Positions 37,364-45,632 of a stretch of DNA of 64,000 bases are shown here, piece after piece. The stretch spans positions 6,540,118-6,604,117 of the forward strand of contig NZ_JAIFZO010000002.1 of NCBI RefSeq assembly GCF_026341275.1, given 5' to 3'. Within the stretch, counting starts at the first letter, position 1; each line of letters starts with the position of its first letter. The notes under the pieces are model-generated. The model was not told where the DNA came from and ran no database searches. It saw nothing but the letters and a program-made list of their open reading frames with translations. A program made the translations under genes and the position numbers. Origin of the DNA: Streptomyces ortus. Its GTDB lineage: Bacteria > Actinomycetota > Actinomycetes > Streptomycetales > Streptomycetaceae.

Positions 37364-38257
37364 TCAGTCAGTGACGCGGTCGGCGCGGTCGATGTGGGCG
37401 GCGCGGGCGGCGCGGGCCTCGTGCGGCAGCCAGTCGAAGGAGTCGGCGCTCGGCCGGTCACCCGGCTTGTACTCCAGCCCGACCCAGCCCTCGTACCCCT
37501 GCTTGCGCAGCAGGCCGAGCAGCTCCGCCAGCGGGAGCGAGCCGGTGCCGGGCGCGCCACGGCCCGGGTTGTCGGCGATCTGGACGTGGCCGGTCCTGGC
37601 GGCGTACCGCTCGATCACCGACGGCAGGTCCTCGCCGTTCATGGACAGGTGGTAGAGGTCCATGAGGAAGCGGGCGTTGCCGAGTCCCGTCGCCTCGTTG
37701 ACCCGGTCGACGACGGCGATCCCGGCCTCGGCGCTCACCAGCGGATAGAGCGGCGACTCCGGCTTGTTGAGCGTCTCGATCAGCAGCACCGCGCCGACGC
37801 GGTCGGCCGCGCGGGCCGCCAGTACGAGGTTCTCCAGGGCGAGTTCGTCCTGCTCGGCCGGGTCCACGCCCTCGACGCGGTTGCCGTACAGCGCGTTGAG
37901 AGCCGTGCAGCCCAGCGAGTGCGCGAAGTCCGCGGCCACGTCGATGTTCGCGCGGAACCGCTCGGACTCGGGGCCTGGAAGTGAGAGCGCGCCGCGGTCC
38001 GGGCCCGGCAGCTGTCCGGCGTAGAAGTTGAGGCCCGTCAGCTGTACGTCCGCGTCCTCGATCGCCTTCTTCAGGGCGTCGAGCTCCGCGCGCGGCGGGG
38101 TGGGGGTGTCGGTCCAGGGCCACCAGAGCTCGACCGCGGTGAAACCCGCCGCGGCGGCTGCCGCGGGGCGCTCCAGGAGCGGCAGCTCGGTGAAGAGGAT
38201 CGACAGGTTGACGTTGAAGCGCTGCTCTGCGGCCGCATCCGTCGAGAAACCGGGCAT
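37364..38257 (-). CDS. hyi: Hydroxypyruvate isomerase (TIM-barrel)
   Basis: A 297-residue xylose-isomerase-like TIM barrel interconverting hydroxypyruvate and tartronate semialdehyde. Signature stretches: NVNLSILFTELPLLERPAAA, FTAVELWWPW, LLIETLNKPESPLYPL with the metal-binding Glu, FLMDLYHLSMNGEDL and IADNPGRGAPGTGSL. The length is near the usual 260-280 plus a small tail extension. GGGAG precedes the ATG at 38257. It heads an operon with the reductase and is transcribed from a promoter with two tandem operator sites 60-95 bases upstream. Confidence 0.94.
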   Translation of the reverse strand: MPGFSTDAAAEQRFNVNLSILFTELPLLERPAAAAAAGFTAVELWWPWTDTPTPPRAELDALKKAIEDADVQLTGLNFYAGQLPGPDRGALSLPGPESERFRANIDVAADFAHSLGCTALNALYGNRVEGVDPAEQDELALENLVLAARAADRVGAVLLIETLNKPESPLYPLVSAEAGIAVVDRVNEATGLGNARFLMDLYHLSMNGEDLPSVIERYAARTGHVQIADNPGRGAPGTGSLPLAELLGLLRKQGYEGWVGLEYKPGDRPSADSFDWLPHEARAARAAHIDRADRVTD

Positions 38258-38316
38258 ATGGGTCGGCGCTCCCTTCCGTGACGAGTAGGTCCGTGTGGCC
38301 GGGCTCGTATGATTAG

Positions 38317-38352
38317 TTCCGCATTATGGAAGATTTTTTCTGCTTGATGGAA
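38317..38352. promoter_or_regulatory. Tandem AllR-type operators upstream of hyi
   Basis: TTCCGCATTATGGAA (38317-38331) and TTCTGCTTGATGGAA (38338-38352) lie exactly 21 bp apart. Read on the minus strand, the proximal copy is identical to the proximal gcl site. They lie between hyi and the divergent gene pair at 38.5 kb and could control both. Confidence 0.75.
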
Positions 38353-38468
38353 ATGCTGCCGTCGCGGGACGACCTTGTCAAGGGGGGCGGGTGGGCTAGG
38401 GTCGCCTTCTGGTCGGCCGGGCCTGGGCCGTCGCAGACACGGACCGAACGCGATGCCATGGGGGCACA

Positions 38469-38720
38469 GTGCGATTGCGAGTGGAGTTCACCACCGAACC
38501 CTTCGACCTCGACGAGGCGCCGCCGCACGCGCTGGTCGCCCGTGAGGTCATCGAGGCGGCCGAACTGGACTCGGTCGACGTCGGCCCCTTCGGCAACACC
38601 GCCGAGGGCGGGGCGGATCCGGTGCTCACCGCGGTCGACGCGCTGCTGCGCAAAGCCCTGGACGCGGGCGCCACCCGGGTGACGCTGCAGCTCAACGTGA
38701 TCGGGGAGGAGGGCAGGTGA
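38469..38720 (+). CDS. Small protein resembling MTH1187/YkoF-type thiamine-binding domains
   Basis: An 83-residue GTG-started protein. MRLRVEFTTEPFDL opens a beta strand, and the block DVGPFGNTAEGGADPVLTAV followed by ALDAGATRVTLQLNVI matches the pattern of the ferredoxin-like thiamine-binding family (MTH1187/YkoF): a G-x-x-E-G loop, a long helix and an edge strand. The assignment is by pattern only. Its stop overlaps the following GTG as GTGA, so both products are made together. The pair is divergent from hyi, and the gcl/hyi-type operators lie in between. Confidence 0.55.
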   Translation: MRLRVEFTTEPFDLDEAPPHALVAREVIEAAELDSVDVGPFGNTAEGGADPVLTAVDALLRKALDAGATRVTLQLNVIGEEGR

Positions 38721-39085
38721 CCCGGTCCGCGGACGATCCCTTCGTGTCGGCCGTCAAGCCGCTGGTCGACGCCATGGGTGCCGAGATGCTCCCCGCCGAC
38801 GAGGCCGGACCCGACGACGTGGTGCTCTCCTGGGAGGGCGTGGAGGTCGTGGCCGTCCGCCTGCCGCAGCTCGCCGACTCGCTGGACCACATCCTGGCCG
38901 CCCTGGAACGCAAGCGCGGCAAGCCCCTCGCCGAGCTGGACCGCAAGGCCAAGCAGGAGGTCGTGCGGACCCTTGAGGCGCGCGGAGCCTTCTCCGTACG
39001 GCACGGCGTGGAGACGGTGGCGGGTGCGCTGGGCGTCTCGCGGTTCACCGTCTACAACTACCTGAACCGCGAGAAGGACGTCTGA
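38717..39085 (+). CDS. Helix-turn-helix protein with YheO-like C-terminus
   Basis: A 122-residue protein. The N-terminal 75 residues resemble a small sensor-like fold (VKPLVDAMGAEMLPADEAGP, LSWEGVEVVAVRLPQLADSL). The C-terminus, ARGAFSVRHGVETVAGALG followed by VSRFTVYNYLNR, is a helix-turn-helix of the YheO HTH_22 type. It is translationally coupled to the small upstream gene and is followed after 174 bases by the uricase operon. It may regulate purine catabolism, but there is no direct evidence. Confidence 0.65.
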   Translation: MTRSADDPFVSAVKPLVDAMGAEMLPADEAGPDDVVLSWEGVEVVAVRLPQLADSLDHILAALERKRGKPLAELDRKAKQEVVRTLEARGAFSVRHGVETVAGALGVSRFTVYNYLNREKDV

Positions 39086-39179
39086 GCGCGGCAGTGCGTC
39101 AGTGCGTCAGTGCGTCAGTGTGTCCGTGCGTCGGCGCGCCAGGAGGCCTTGGCTGATCACGTCTTCGTTACCTGGTTTT

Positions 39180-39220
39180 TTCAACAAAGTGTTGACGTGG
39201 TGTTTCCGAGGGCGTTAGCT
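39180..39220 (+). promoter_or_regulatory. Promoter and inverted repeat of the urate catabolic operon
   Basis: The palindrome TCAACA-AAG-TGTTGA (39181-39195) overlaps a -35 box TTGACG (39192-39197). A 17-base spacer and -10-like TTAGCT (39215-39220) follow, about 40 bases before the operon start. The same TCAACA-N4-RTTGAA pattern recurs at aceB and allB. Confidence 0.65.
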
Positions 39221-39259
39221 GACCGCAGCCCGTCCAGCACAAGGCCACGGAGGCTTCCC

Positions 39260-39781
39260 GTGACTTCGAGTACGACGACACCCGGCGGCCTCGCCCGGTT
39301 CAACACCCTGGAGGAACCCGCGGCCCGCGCCGCCCTCCACGAACTGTGCGCCTCGACGGCCTGGGCGCACAGGCTGCTCACCGGCCGCCCGTACGCCACC
39401 GGCGACGACCTCTTCGCGCGCAGCGACGCCGCCATGGCCGACCTGAGCGACGCCGACCTGGCGGAGGCGATGGCCGGCCACCCGCCGATCGGCCGCCCGA
39501 AGCCGGGCGACCCGACCTCCTCCCGCGAACAGCGGGGCATGGCGGGCGCCTCCGACGAGCTGAAGGCGGAGATGCTGGAACTGAACCTGGCGTACCAGGA
39601 GCGGTTCGGCCATGTCTTCCTGATCTGCGCGACCGGCCTCACCGGCGAACAGATGCGTGACGCGCTCAGGAGGCGCATCGGCAACACGCCCGCACAGGAG
39701 CGCGAGATCGTGCGCACCGAGCTGGGCAGGATCAACCGCATCCGGCTCGCCCCACTCGTCGAAGAGGACGCATCCGCATGA
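39260..39781 (+). CDS. OHCU decarboxylase
   Basis: A 173-residue enzyme that decarboxylates 2-oxo-4-hydroxy-4-carboxy-5-ureidoimidazoline to (S)-allantoin, the last step of urate oxidation. It has the family motifs FNTLEEPAARAALHELCAS, MAGHPPIGRPK (with the catalytic His) and NLAYQERFGHVFLICATG. GTG at 39260 is chosen because CGGAGG lies 6 bases upstream; the frame extends further without support. First gene of the urate operon; its stop overlaps the HIU hydrolase start by ATGA. Confidence 0.92.
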   Translation: MTSSTTTPGGLARFNTLEEPAARAALHELCASTAWAHRLLTGRPYATGDDLFARSDAAMADLSDADLAEAMAGHPPIGRPKPGDPTSSREQRGMAGASDELKAEMLELNLAYQERFGHVFLICATGLTGEQMRDALRRRIGNTPAQEREIVRTELGRINRIRLAPLVEEDASA

Positions 39782-40260
39782 CCACCGGGACCACCGACTC
39801 CGTCACTCCCGCCGCGCCTGTCGCCTCCGTGTCCACGCACATCCTGGACACCAGCGTCGGCCGCCCCGCCGCGGGCGTCGCCGTCCGGCTCGCGGCCCGC
39901 AGCGGCCGGGACGCGCGGTGGCAGGAACTCGGCGGCTCCGCGACCGACGCGGACGGCCGGTGCAAGGACCTGCCGGCCCTGCCGGAGGGCACCACCCACG
40001 TACGGCTCGACTTCGCCGTCGAGGCGTACTTCGAGAAGAAGGCCGCGAGCGACACGTACGTGAGCGACCAGCCCGAGCAGAATCACCCCGAGCAGAATCA
40101 GGCCGAGGCGCAGCAGGACGCCCCCGCGAACCGGGACAGCGGTGCCCCACAGGTGTTCTTCCCCGAGGTGGCGATCACGTTCGCCGTCAGCCCGGGGGAG
40201 CACTATCACGTACCGCTGCTGCTCAACCCGTTCGGCTACTCCGTATACCGAGGGAGCTAG
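39778..40260 (+). CDS. 5-hydroxyisourate hydrolase (transthyretin-like)
   Basis: A 160-residue transthyretin-related enzyme hydrolysing 5-hydroxyisourate to OHCU. It has VSTHILDTSVGRPA with the active-site His, and the C-terminal HYHVPLLLNPFGYSVYRGS, whose YRGS tail is diagnostic. It is about 40 residues longer than usual because of a polar insert (about residues 99-125) with a repeated PEQN unit just before FFPEVAITF. ATGA overlap with the decarboxylase; 5 bases before the urate oxidase ATG. Confidence 0.94.
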   Translation: MTTGTTDSVTPAAPVASVSTHILDTSVGRPAAGVAVRLAARSGRDARWQELGGSATDADGRCKDLPALPEGTTHVRLDFAVEAYFEKKAASDTYVSDQPEQNHPEQNQAEAQQDAPANRDSGAPQVFFPEVAITFAVSPGEHYHVPLLLNPFGYSVYRGS

Positions 40261-40265
40261 CAGAC

Positions 40266-41213
40266 ATGACCACCCCTTCCCGTTCGGCCCGTCCGGCGGT
40301 CCTGGCCCAGAACCAGTACGGCAAGGCCGAGAACCGCGTCGTCAGGATCACCCGGGACGGCGCCACGCACCACATCAAGGACCTGAACGTCTCCGTCGCC
40401 CTCAGCGGTGACATGGAGGAGGTCCACTACTCGGGCTCCAACGCGAACGTCCTGCCGACGGACACCACCAAGAACACGGTGTACGCCTTCGCCAAGGAGC
40501 ACGGCATCGAGTCCGCCGAGCAGTTCGGCATCCACCTCGCCCGGCACTTCGTGACCTCGCAGGAGCCGATCCGCACCGCCCGGATCCGTATCGAGGAGTA
40601 CTCCTGGGAGCGCATCGGGGCCCCGGAGGCGGACTCCCCGGCCGCCGGCGCCCCGCAGGGCGGGCACTCCTTCGCCCGCAAGGGCCAGGAGACCCGCGTC
40701 ACGCAGATCACGTACGACGGCTCCTCGTGGCAGGTCATATCCGGCCTCAAGGACCTGGTCGTCCTGAACTCGACGAACTCCGAGTTCTGGGGCTACGTCA
40801 AGGACAAGTACACGACGCTGCAGGAGGCGTACGACCGCATCCTCGCCACCGAGGTGTCCGCCCGCTGGCGGTTCGACTGGACCGACGACGGGCAGCCGAT
40901 GCCCGACTGGGAGGAGTCCTACGCACAGGTGCGCGGGCACATGCTCCAGGCCTTCGCGCAGACGTACTCGCTCTCGCTGCAGCAGACCCTGTACCAGATG
41001 GGCGCGCGGATCATCGAGCACCGCGACGAGATCGACGAGGTCCGCTTCTCGCTGCCGAACAAGCACCACTTCCTCGTCGACCTGGAGCCGTTCGGCCTCA
41101 AGAACGACAACGAGGTCTACTTCGCGGCCGACCGGCCGTACGGCCTGATCGAGGCGACGATCCTGCGGGACGGCTCCGAGGCGCTCATCCCGGTGGACCT
41201 CAGCAACCTCTGA
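40266..41213 (+). CDS. Urate oxidase (uricase)
   Basis: A 315-residue cofactor-free urate oxidase. Two T-fold halves are visible: NQYGKAENRVVRITR with the catalytic Lys, LPTDTTKNTVYAFAKEHG with the catalytic Thr, FVTSQEPIRTARIRIEEYSW, and LSLQQTLYQMG and SLPNKHHFLVDLEPFGLKN. It converts urate to 5-hydroxyisourate and H2O2. Third gene of the operon, ordered decarboxylase, hydrolase, oxidase, the reverse of the reaction sequence. A deaminase gene follows after 66 bases. Confidence 0.96.
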   Translation: MTTPSRSARPAVLAQNQYGKAENRVVRITRDGATHHIKDLNVSVALSGDMEEVHYSGSNANVLPTDTTKNTVYAFAKEHGIESAEQFGIHLARHFVTSQEPIRTARIRIEEYSWERIGAPEADSPAAGAPQGGHSFARKGQETRVTQITYDGSSWQVISGLKDLVVLNSTNSEFWGYVKDKYTTLQEAYDRILATEVSARWRFDWTDDGQPMPDWEESYAQVRGHMLQAFAQTYSLSLQQTLYQMGARIIEHRDEIDEVRFSLPNKHHFLVDLEPFGLKNDNEVYFAADRPYGLIEATILRDGSEALIPVDLSNL

Positions 41214-41279
41214 GGCACCTGCCCCGGTGGGCAACTCCCGTCACCAGCAACCCTTTTCGGCACGGCAGAAGGACGAACC

Positions 41280-42659
41280 ATGGCAGCAGACCGGCGGATC
41301 GTCATCGAGAACTGCTCGATCGCGACCGTGGACGCCGACGACACCGAGTACCCGTCGGGCCACCTGGTCCTGGCGGGCGACCGCATCGAGTCGCTGGGCG
41401 CCGGCCAGGCCCCCGAGGGACTGGAGAACGTCGTACGCCGGATCGACGCGACCGGCCACCTCGTCACCCCGGGCCTGGTCAACACCCATCACCACTTCTA
41501 CCAGTGGATCACCCGCGGCCTCGCCACGGACCACAACCTCTTCGACTGGCTCGTCGCCCTGTACCCGACCTGGGCGCGCATCGACGAGCGCATGACGTAC
41601 GCGGCGGCCCAGGGCTCCCTCGGCATGATGGCCCGCGGCGGAGTCACCACCGCCATGGACCACCACTACGTGTTCCCCAAGGGCTCGGGCGACCTGTCCG
41701 GCTCGATCATCCGCGCCGCACGGGAGACGGGCGTCCGCTTCACCCTGGCCCGCGGGTCCATGGACCGCAGCGAGAAGGACGGCGGACTGCCGCCCGACTT
41801 CGCCGTCGAAACCCTCGAAGGCGCCCTCGCCGCCACCGAGGCGACCGTCGACGAACACCACGACGCCTCCTTCGGCGCCATGACCCAGGTGGCGGTCGCG
41901 CCCTGCTCGCCCTTCTCCGTGTCGACCGAACTCATGCGGCAGGGAGCCGAGTTGGCCCGGCGCAAGGGAGTGCGGCTGCACACCCACGGCTCGGAGACGG
42001 TCGAGGAGGAGCAGTTCTGCAAGGAACTGTTCGGCATGGGCCCGACCGACTACTTCGAGTCGACCGGCTGGCTCGGCGAGGACGTGTGGATGGCCCACTG
42101 CGTTCATATGAACGACTCCGACATCGCCGCCTTCGCCCGTACGAGGACGGGAGTGGCCCACTGCCCCTCCTCCAACGCCCGGCTGGCGGCCGGGATCGCG
42201 CGGGTGCCCGACATGCTCGCGGCCGGCGTCCCGGTCGGCCTCGGGGTCGACGGCACGGCGTCCAACGAGTCCGGCGAACTGCACACCGAACTGCGCAACG
42301 CGCTGCTCATCAACCGCCTCGGTGCCCACCGCGAGGCCGCCCTGACCGCCCGTCAGGCGCTGCGCCTCGGAACGTACGGTGGAGCCCAAGTCCTCGGCCG
42401 GGCACCGGAGATCGGCTCCCTGGAGCCGGGCAAGCTCGCCGACCTGGTGCTGTGGAAGCTGGACACCCTGGCCCACGCGTCGATCGCCGACCCGGTCACC
42501 GCACTCGTCCTCGGCGCCGCGGCGCCGGTCACCGCCTCCTTCGTGAACGGTGAGCAGATCGTCGAGAACGGCCGGCTGCTGCACGTCGACGAGGACGCCG
42601 TCGCCCGCTCCACGCGGGACGAGGCCCGGCGCCTCGCGCGGATCGCCGCGGGGGCCTGA
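41280..42659 (+). CDS. 8-oxoguanine deaminase (amidohydrolase superfamily)
   Basis: A 459-residue metal-dependent amidohydrolase. Metal ligands: HxH in NTHHHFYQ, His in LHTHGSETVEEE, His in MAHCVHMN and the late Asp in LGVDGTASNESG. These and the NCSIATVDADDTEYPSGHL start match 8-oxoguanine deaminases, which yield urate from 8-oxoguanine. That product feeds directly into urate oxidase encoded upstream, so the gene probably belongs to the same transcript, which ends at the hairpin 42.7 kb. Confidence 0.85.
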   Translation: MAADRRIVIENCSIATVDADDTEYPSGHLVLAGDRIESLGAGQAPEGLENVVRRIDATGHLVTPGLVNTHHHFYQWITRGLATDHNLFDWLVALYPTWARIDERMTYAAAQGSLGMMARGGVTTAMDHHYVFPKGSGDLSGSIIRAARETGVRFTLARGSMDRSEKDGGLPPDFAVETLEGALAATEATVDEHHDASFGAMTQVAVAPCSPFSVSTELMRQGAELARRKGVRLHTHGSETVEEEQFCKELFGMGPTDYFESTGWLGEDVWMAHCVHMNDSDIAAFARTRTGVAHCPSSNARLAAGIARVPDMLAAGVPVGLGVDGTASNESGELHTELRNALLINRLGAHREAALTARQALRLGTYGGAQVLGRAPEIGSLEPGKLADLVLWKLDTLAHASIADPVTALVLGAAAPVTASFVNGEQIVENGRLLHVDEDAVARSTRDEARRLARIAAGA

Positions 42660-42736
42660 CCGCGCCCCGCCCAGATCTCCGGCCGAGGGGGACGGCCCTC
42701 GGCCGGTGACCGTGGACCCGAACAGGGCCCACGGTG

Positions 42737-42783
42737 ACCGTCTCCGGGGCGCGCGCACGAACTGCCCGCGCCCCGGAGACGGT
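42737..42783. terminator. Terminator of the urate operon
   Basis: A perfect 16-bp stem pairs ACCGTCTCCGGGGCGC (42737-42752) with 42768-42783, with TTTCCC following. The rest of the 318-base gap to 42977 contains short AGACCCGTCAGAA and GTCCTGCC repeats and no gene. Confidence 0.85.
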
Positions 42784-42977
42784 TTCCCACCGTCCCACCG
42801 TCCCGCCACGCCCCCTCCGTGACGGACCCCGTCCTGCCAGGAAGACCCGTCAGAAAGACCCGTCAGAAAGACCTGCCGGAAAGTCCTGACCGAAGTCCTG
42901 CCGGCAGTCCTGCCAGGAAACAAGACCTCCCTGACACCCACGTCAACGCCGACGTGTACCCGACCGGAGGAGCCGCC

Positions 42978-44411
42978 GTGGCTGCCCAGCACGTGCCCAG
43001 CAGTACGGACGTAAGCGCAACCGGCCCGAAAAAGCACCCGGTTGACGAGAAACTCCCCGCCCTGAAGATGGCGACCAGCGGTCTGCAGCACGTGGCCGCC
43101 ATGTACGCCGGAGTCGTCGCCCCGCCTCTGATCGTCGGCGCCGCCGTGGGCCTGACCGCGACCGAACTGACCTTCCTCACCGGCGCCTGTCTGTTCACCG
43201 CCGGACTCGCCACCTTCCTGCAGACCCTCGGCATCTGGAAGATCGGCGCCCGCCTGCCCTTCGTCAACGGCGTCACCTTCGCCGGAGTGGCTCCGATGAT
43301 CGCGGTCGTCAACTCCACCGACGACAAGCGCGACGCGCTGCCGGTCATCTTCGGCGCGGTCATCGTGGCGGGCGTACTCGGCTTCCTCGCCGCCCCGTTC
43401 TTCAGCAAGGCCGTCCGCTTCTTCCCGCCCGTCGTCACCGGCACGGTCATCACCCTCATAGGCATCTCCCTGATGCCGGTCGCCTTCGGCTGGGCCCAGG
43501 GCCCCGACCCGGCCGCGCACGACTACGGCTCCACCACCAACCTGGGCCTGGCCGGCGCGACCCTGCTCATCGTCCTGCTGCTGCGCCGCTTCACCCGCGG
43601 CTTCGTCAAACAGATCGCCGTCCTGCTCGGCCTGGTCGCCGGCACGTTCGTCGCGATCCCGTTCGGCGTCACCGACTTCGCGCCGGTGGCCGACGCGGCG
43701 GTCGTCGGCTTTCCTACGCCGTTCCACTTCGGAGCGCCGCAGTTCCAGGTCGCCGCGATCGTCTCGCTGTGCGTGGTGATGGTCGTCTCGATGACCGAAT
43801 CGACCGCGGACATGCTGGCGTTGGGGGAGATAGTCGGCAGGCCGGCCGATGAGAGGACCATCGCGGCGGGACTGCGGGCCGACACCCTGGGCTCGGCCGT
43901 GAGCCCTCTGTTCAACGGTTTCATGTGCAGCGCCTTCGCCCAGAACATCGGCCTGGTCGCGATGACCCGGATCCGCAGCCGGTACGTCGTGGCCACGGGC
44001 GGCGGCTTCCTCGTCCTGATGGGCCTGTGCCCCATGGCCGCGTCGCTGATAGCCGTGGTCCCGCGTCCCGTGCTCGGCGGGGCGGGCGTGGTGCTGTTCG
44101 GCTCGGTGGCCGCGAGCGGCATCCAGACCCTCGTCAAGGCGGGCCTGGAGAAGGACAACAACGTGCTGATCGTGGCGGTCTCGCTGGCCGTCGGCATCAT
44201 CCCGATCACCGCGCCGGAGTTCTACCACGCGTTCCCGGAGACCGCGAAGATCATCCTGGACTCGGGGATCTCGACCGGGTGCGTGGCCGCCGTCGCTCTG
44301 AACCTGGTCTTCAACCACCTGGGCGGAAGCCGCGAGTGCGACGAGGTGACGGCACCGATGGAGCCGGGACCGGGTTCGGGTGCGGGGCCGGAGCCGGTGG
44401 CCGCCCGCTGA
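42978..44411 (+). CDS. Nucleobase:cation symporter-2 family purine (urate/xanthine) permease
   Basis: A 477-residue integral membrane transporter with about 12-14 helices. NCS2 motifs are present: ALKMATSGLQHVAAMYAGVV near the start, LPFVNGVTFAGVAPMI, and MTESTADMLALGEIVGRPAD, where the NCS2 substrate-binding acidic residues lie. GTG at 42978 is chosen because GGAGGAG is 5 bases upstream; the open frame runs back to 42819. It is separated from the urate operon by a terminator, so it needs its own promoter, but its neighbourhood indicates import of urate, xanthine or a related purine. Confidence 0.9.
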   Translation: MAAQHVPSSTDVSATGPKKHPVDEKLPALKMATSGLQHVAAMYAGVVAPPLIVGAAVGLTATELTFLTGACLFTAGLATFLQTLGIWKIGARLPFVNGVTFAGVAPMIAVVNSTDDKRDALPVIFGAVIVAGVLGFLAAPFFSKAVRFFPPVVTGTVITLIGISLMPVAFGWAQGPDPAAHDYGSTTNLGLAGATLLIVLLLRRFTRGFVKQIAVLLGLVAGTFVAIPFGVTDFAPVADAAVVGFPTPFHFGAPQFQVAAIVSLCVVMVVSMTESTADMLALGEIVGRPADERTIAAGLRADTLGSAVSPLFNGFMCSAFAQNIGLVAMTRIRSRYVVATGGGFLVLMGLCPMAASLIAVVPRPVLGGAGVVLFGSVAASGIQTLVKAGLEKDNNVLIVAVSLAVGIIPITAPEFYHAFPETAKIILDSGISTGCVAAVALNLVFNHLGGSRECDEVTAPMEPGPGSGAGPEPVAAR

Positions 44412-44443
44412 CCTACGGTCGACGAGCGAGCGGCCACCGGCCC

Positions 44444-44488
44444 GGTTCCCAGGGTTCCCAGGGTTCCCAGGGTTCCCAGGGTTCCTAG
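44444..44488 (+). repeat. Five tandem 9-bp repeats between permease and chitosanase genes
   Basis: GGTTCCCAG is repeated four times, with a fifth copy GGTTCCTAG, and lies between two convergent genes. Confidence 0.85.
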
Positions 44489-44503
44489 GGCTTCTTGGGC
44501 TCC

Positions 44504-45325
44504 TCAGCCGATGTGGAAGCTGTCGCCGTAGACCTGCCAGTCCAGCGGCGGGTTGAGGTCGAGGTTCCGGTTCCTGAGGAAGACCCGCTGGGCGGTGTCC
44601 ACGCGGCTGGTGTCCGAGTGGGCCTCCTCCTGCTTCATCGCCCACACGCGGGCGTCGAGGAAGGCGTTGAGGTACGTGACCTCGTCGCCGCCCTGGGCCG
44701 GGGGCCTGGCCCGGCCCAGCGCCCGGTTGCGGATGCTGCCGAAGCTCGTACTGTCGCCGCCGTTGCCGTGCATGACGATGGCGTCGTAGTACGTGAACTG
44801 GCCGAGCGTGCCGATGCCGTCCGCCTTGCCGCGCTGGACCGCCGGGTTGAAGTAGACGCGGTCCCGCTCGTCGTTCTGGGCCTGCTTGAAGACCTGGTCC
44901 TGGGCCGCCCGGCGCCAGGCGTCCGGGTAGCCGGGGTCCAGCCCCTCGTGCGAGTCGGAGCCGTCGACGCGGCGCAGTGCGGGCAGGTATCCGGCAAGGG
45001 GGTTGTCGGGCTTGCGCCGGGTGTACAGCTCGACGAGGTCGAGCATGTCGTGCGTGCCCGAGCAGAATCCGATGATGCCCGCGGTGTAGCCGCGGCCGTC
45101 GCCGATGTCCTCGATGTACTGGTACTGCGCCTTCCAGTCCAGCGAGGAGTTCTCCGCGCTGGAGACCAGCTTCATGGCGATCTCCTTCTTCGCCGGGTCG
45201 TCGAGGCCGGGGGAGGCGGCGACGGCTGGGGTGGCGGTGAGGGCGGGGCCTGCGAGCAGGGATGCGCCGATCATCGCGAGGATGGTTCGGCGGGAGGAGC
45301 TGGTGGGGGTGTGGGGGGTGTGCAC
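44504..45325 (-). CDS. csn: Secreted GH46 chitosanase
   Basis: A 273-residue exported endo-chitosanase. A twin-Arg-like start (SSSRRTILAMIGASLLAG) leads to a cleavage site near AVAAS, so Tat export is likely. The catalytic region KKEIAMKLVSSAENSSLDW with the general-acid Glu, followed by YIEDIGDGRGYTAGIIGF with the Asp nucleophile-assisting residue, matches GH46 enzymes of Streptomyces. It hydrolyses chitosan, and products are likely taken up by separate sugar transporters. A CsnR-type operator lies 40 bases upstream. Single-gene transcript. Confidence 0.95.
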   Translation of the reverse strand: MHTPHTPTSSSRRTILAMIGASLLAGPALTATPAVAASPGLDDPAKKEIAMKLVSSAENSSLDWKAQYQYIEDIGDGRGYTAGIIGFCSGTHDMLDLVELYTRRKPDNPLAGYLPALRRVDGSDSHEGLDPGYPDAWRRAAQDQVFKQAQNDERDRVYFNPAVQRGKADGIGTLGQFTYYDAIVMHGNGGDSTSFGSIRNRALGRARPPAQGGDEVTYLNAFLDARVWAMKQEEAHSDTSRVDTAQRVFLRNRNLDLNPPLDWQVYGDSFHIG

Positions 45326-45365
45326 GGGACCTCCGGTGGGGGTGGGAGTCGCTCTTCCGTACTGT

Positions 45366-45380
45366 TAGGAAAGTTTCCTA
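45366..45380. promoter_or_regulatory. CsnR-type operator of the chitosanase gene
   Basis: TAGGAAAGTTTCCTA is a 15-base palindrome around a central G. It matches the box bound by the ROK-family repressor CsnR upstream of Streptomyces chitosanase genes, which is released by chitosan oligomers. No csnR gene is in this window. Confidence 0.85.
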
Positions 45381-45495
45381 CCAGAGATTGAGAGTGACGT
45401 ATACCCGTCAAGCGCTTCTCCGCCCCCGCCGCCCCTACCCTTCCCGTCACTGCATGGGGGCTGCGCCCCCTCGCCCCCTGTCGCGCTGCGCGCTC

Positions 45496-45546
45496 GTCCT
45501 CAAACGCCGGACGGGCTATCTGGTAGCTCGTCCGGCGTTTGAGGAC
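45496..45546. terminator. 18-bp perfect hairpin of the CGCCGGACGGGCT repeat family
   Basis: GTCCTCAAACGCCGGACG (45496-45513) pairs exactly with 45529-45546 around a 15-base loop. The same core is tandemly repeated at 62.2 kb. It follows the unknown gene ending at 45633 on the minus strand and can terminate it. The 307-base gap 45326-45632 holds this, the CsnR box and no gene. Confidence 0.75.
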
Positions 45547-45632
45547 CGGGGGTTCGGGGCGGAGCCCCCGAGTCGTGGACGGGAACGGGTAGGGGCGGCG
45601 GGGGCGGGAGAACCCCCAGCCGCCCCCGACCG

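Noticed and set aside
41241..44645. 1134-codon minus-strand frame over the deaminase and permease genes
   Set aside because: Antisense to two genes with intact motifs; long stop-free antisense frames are expected at this GC.
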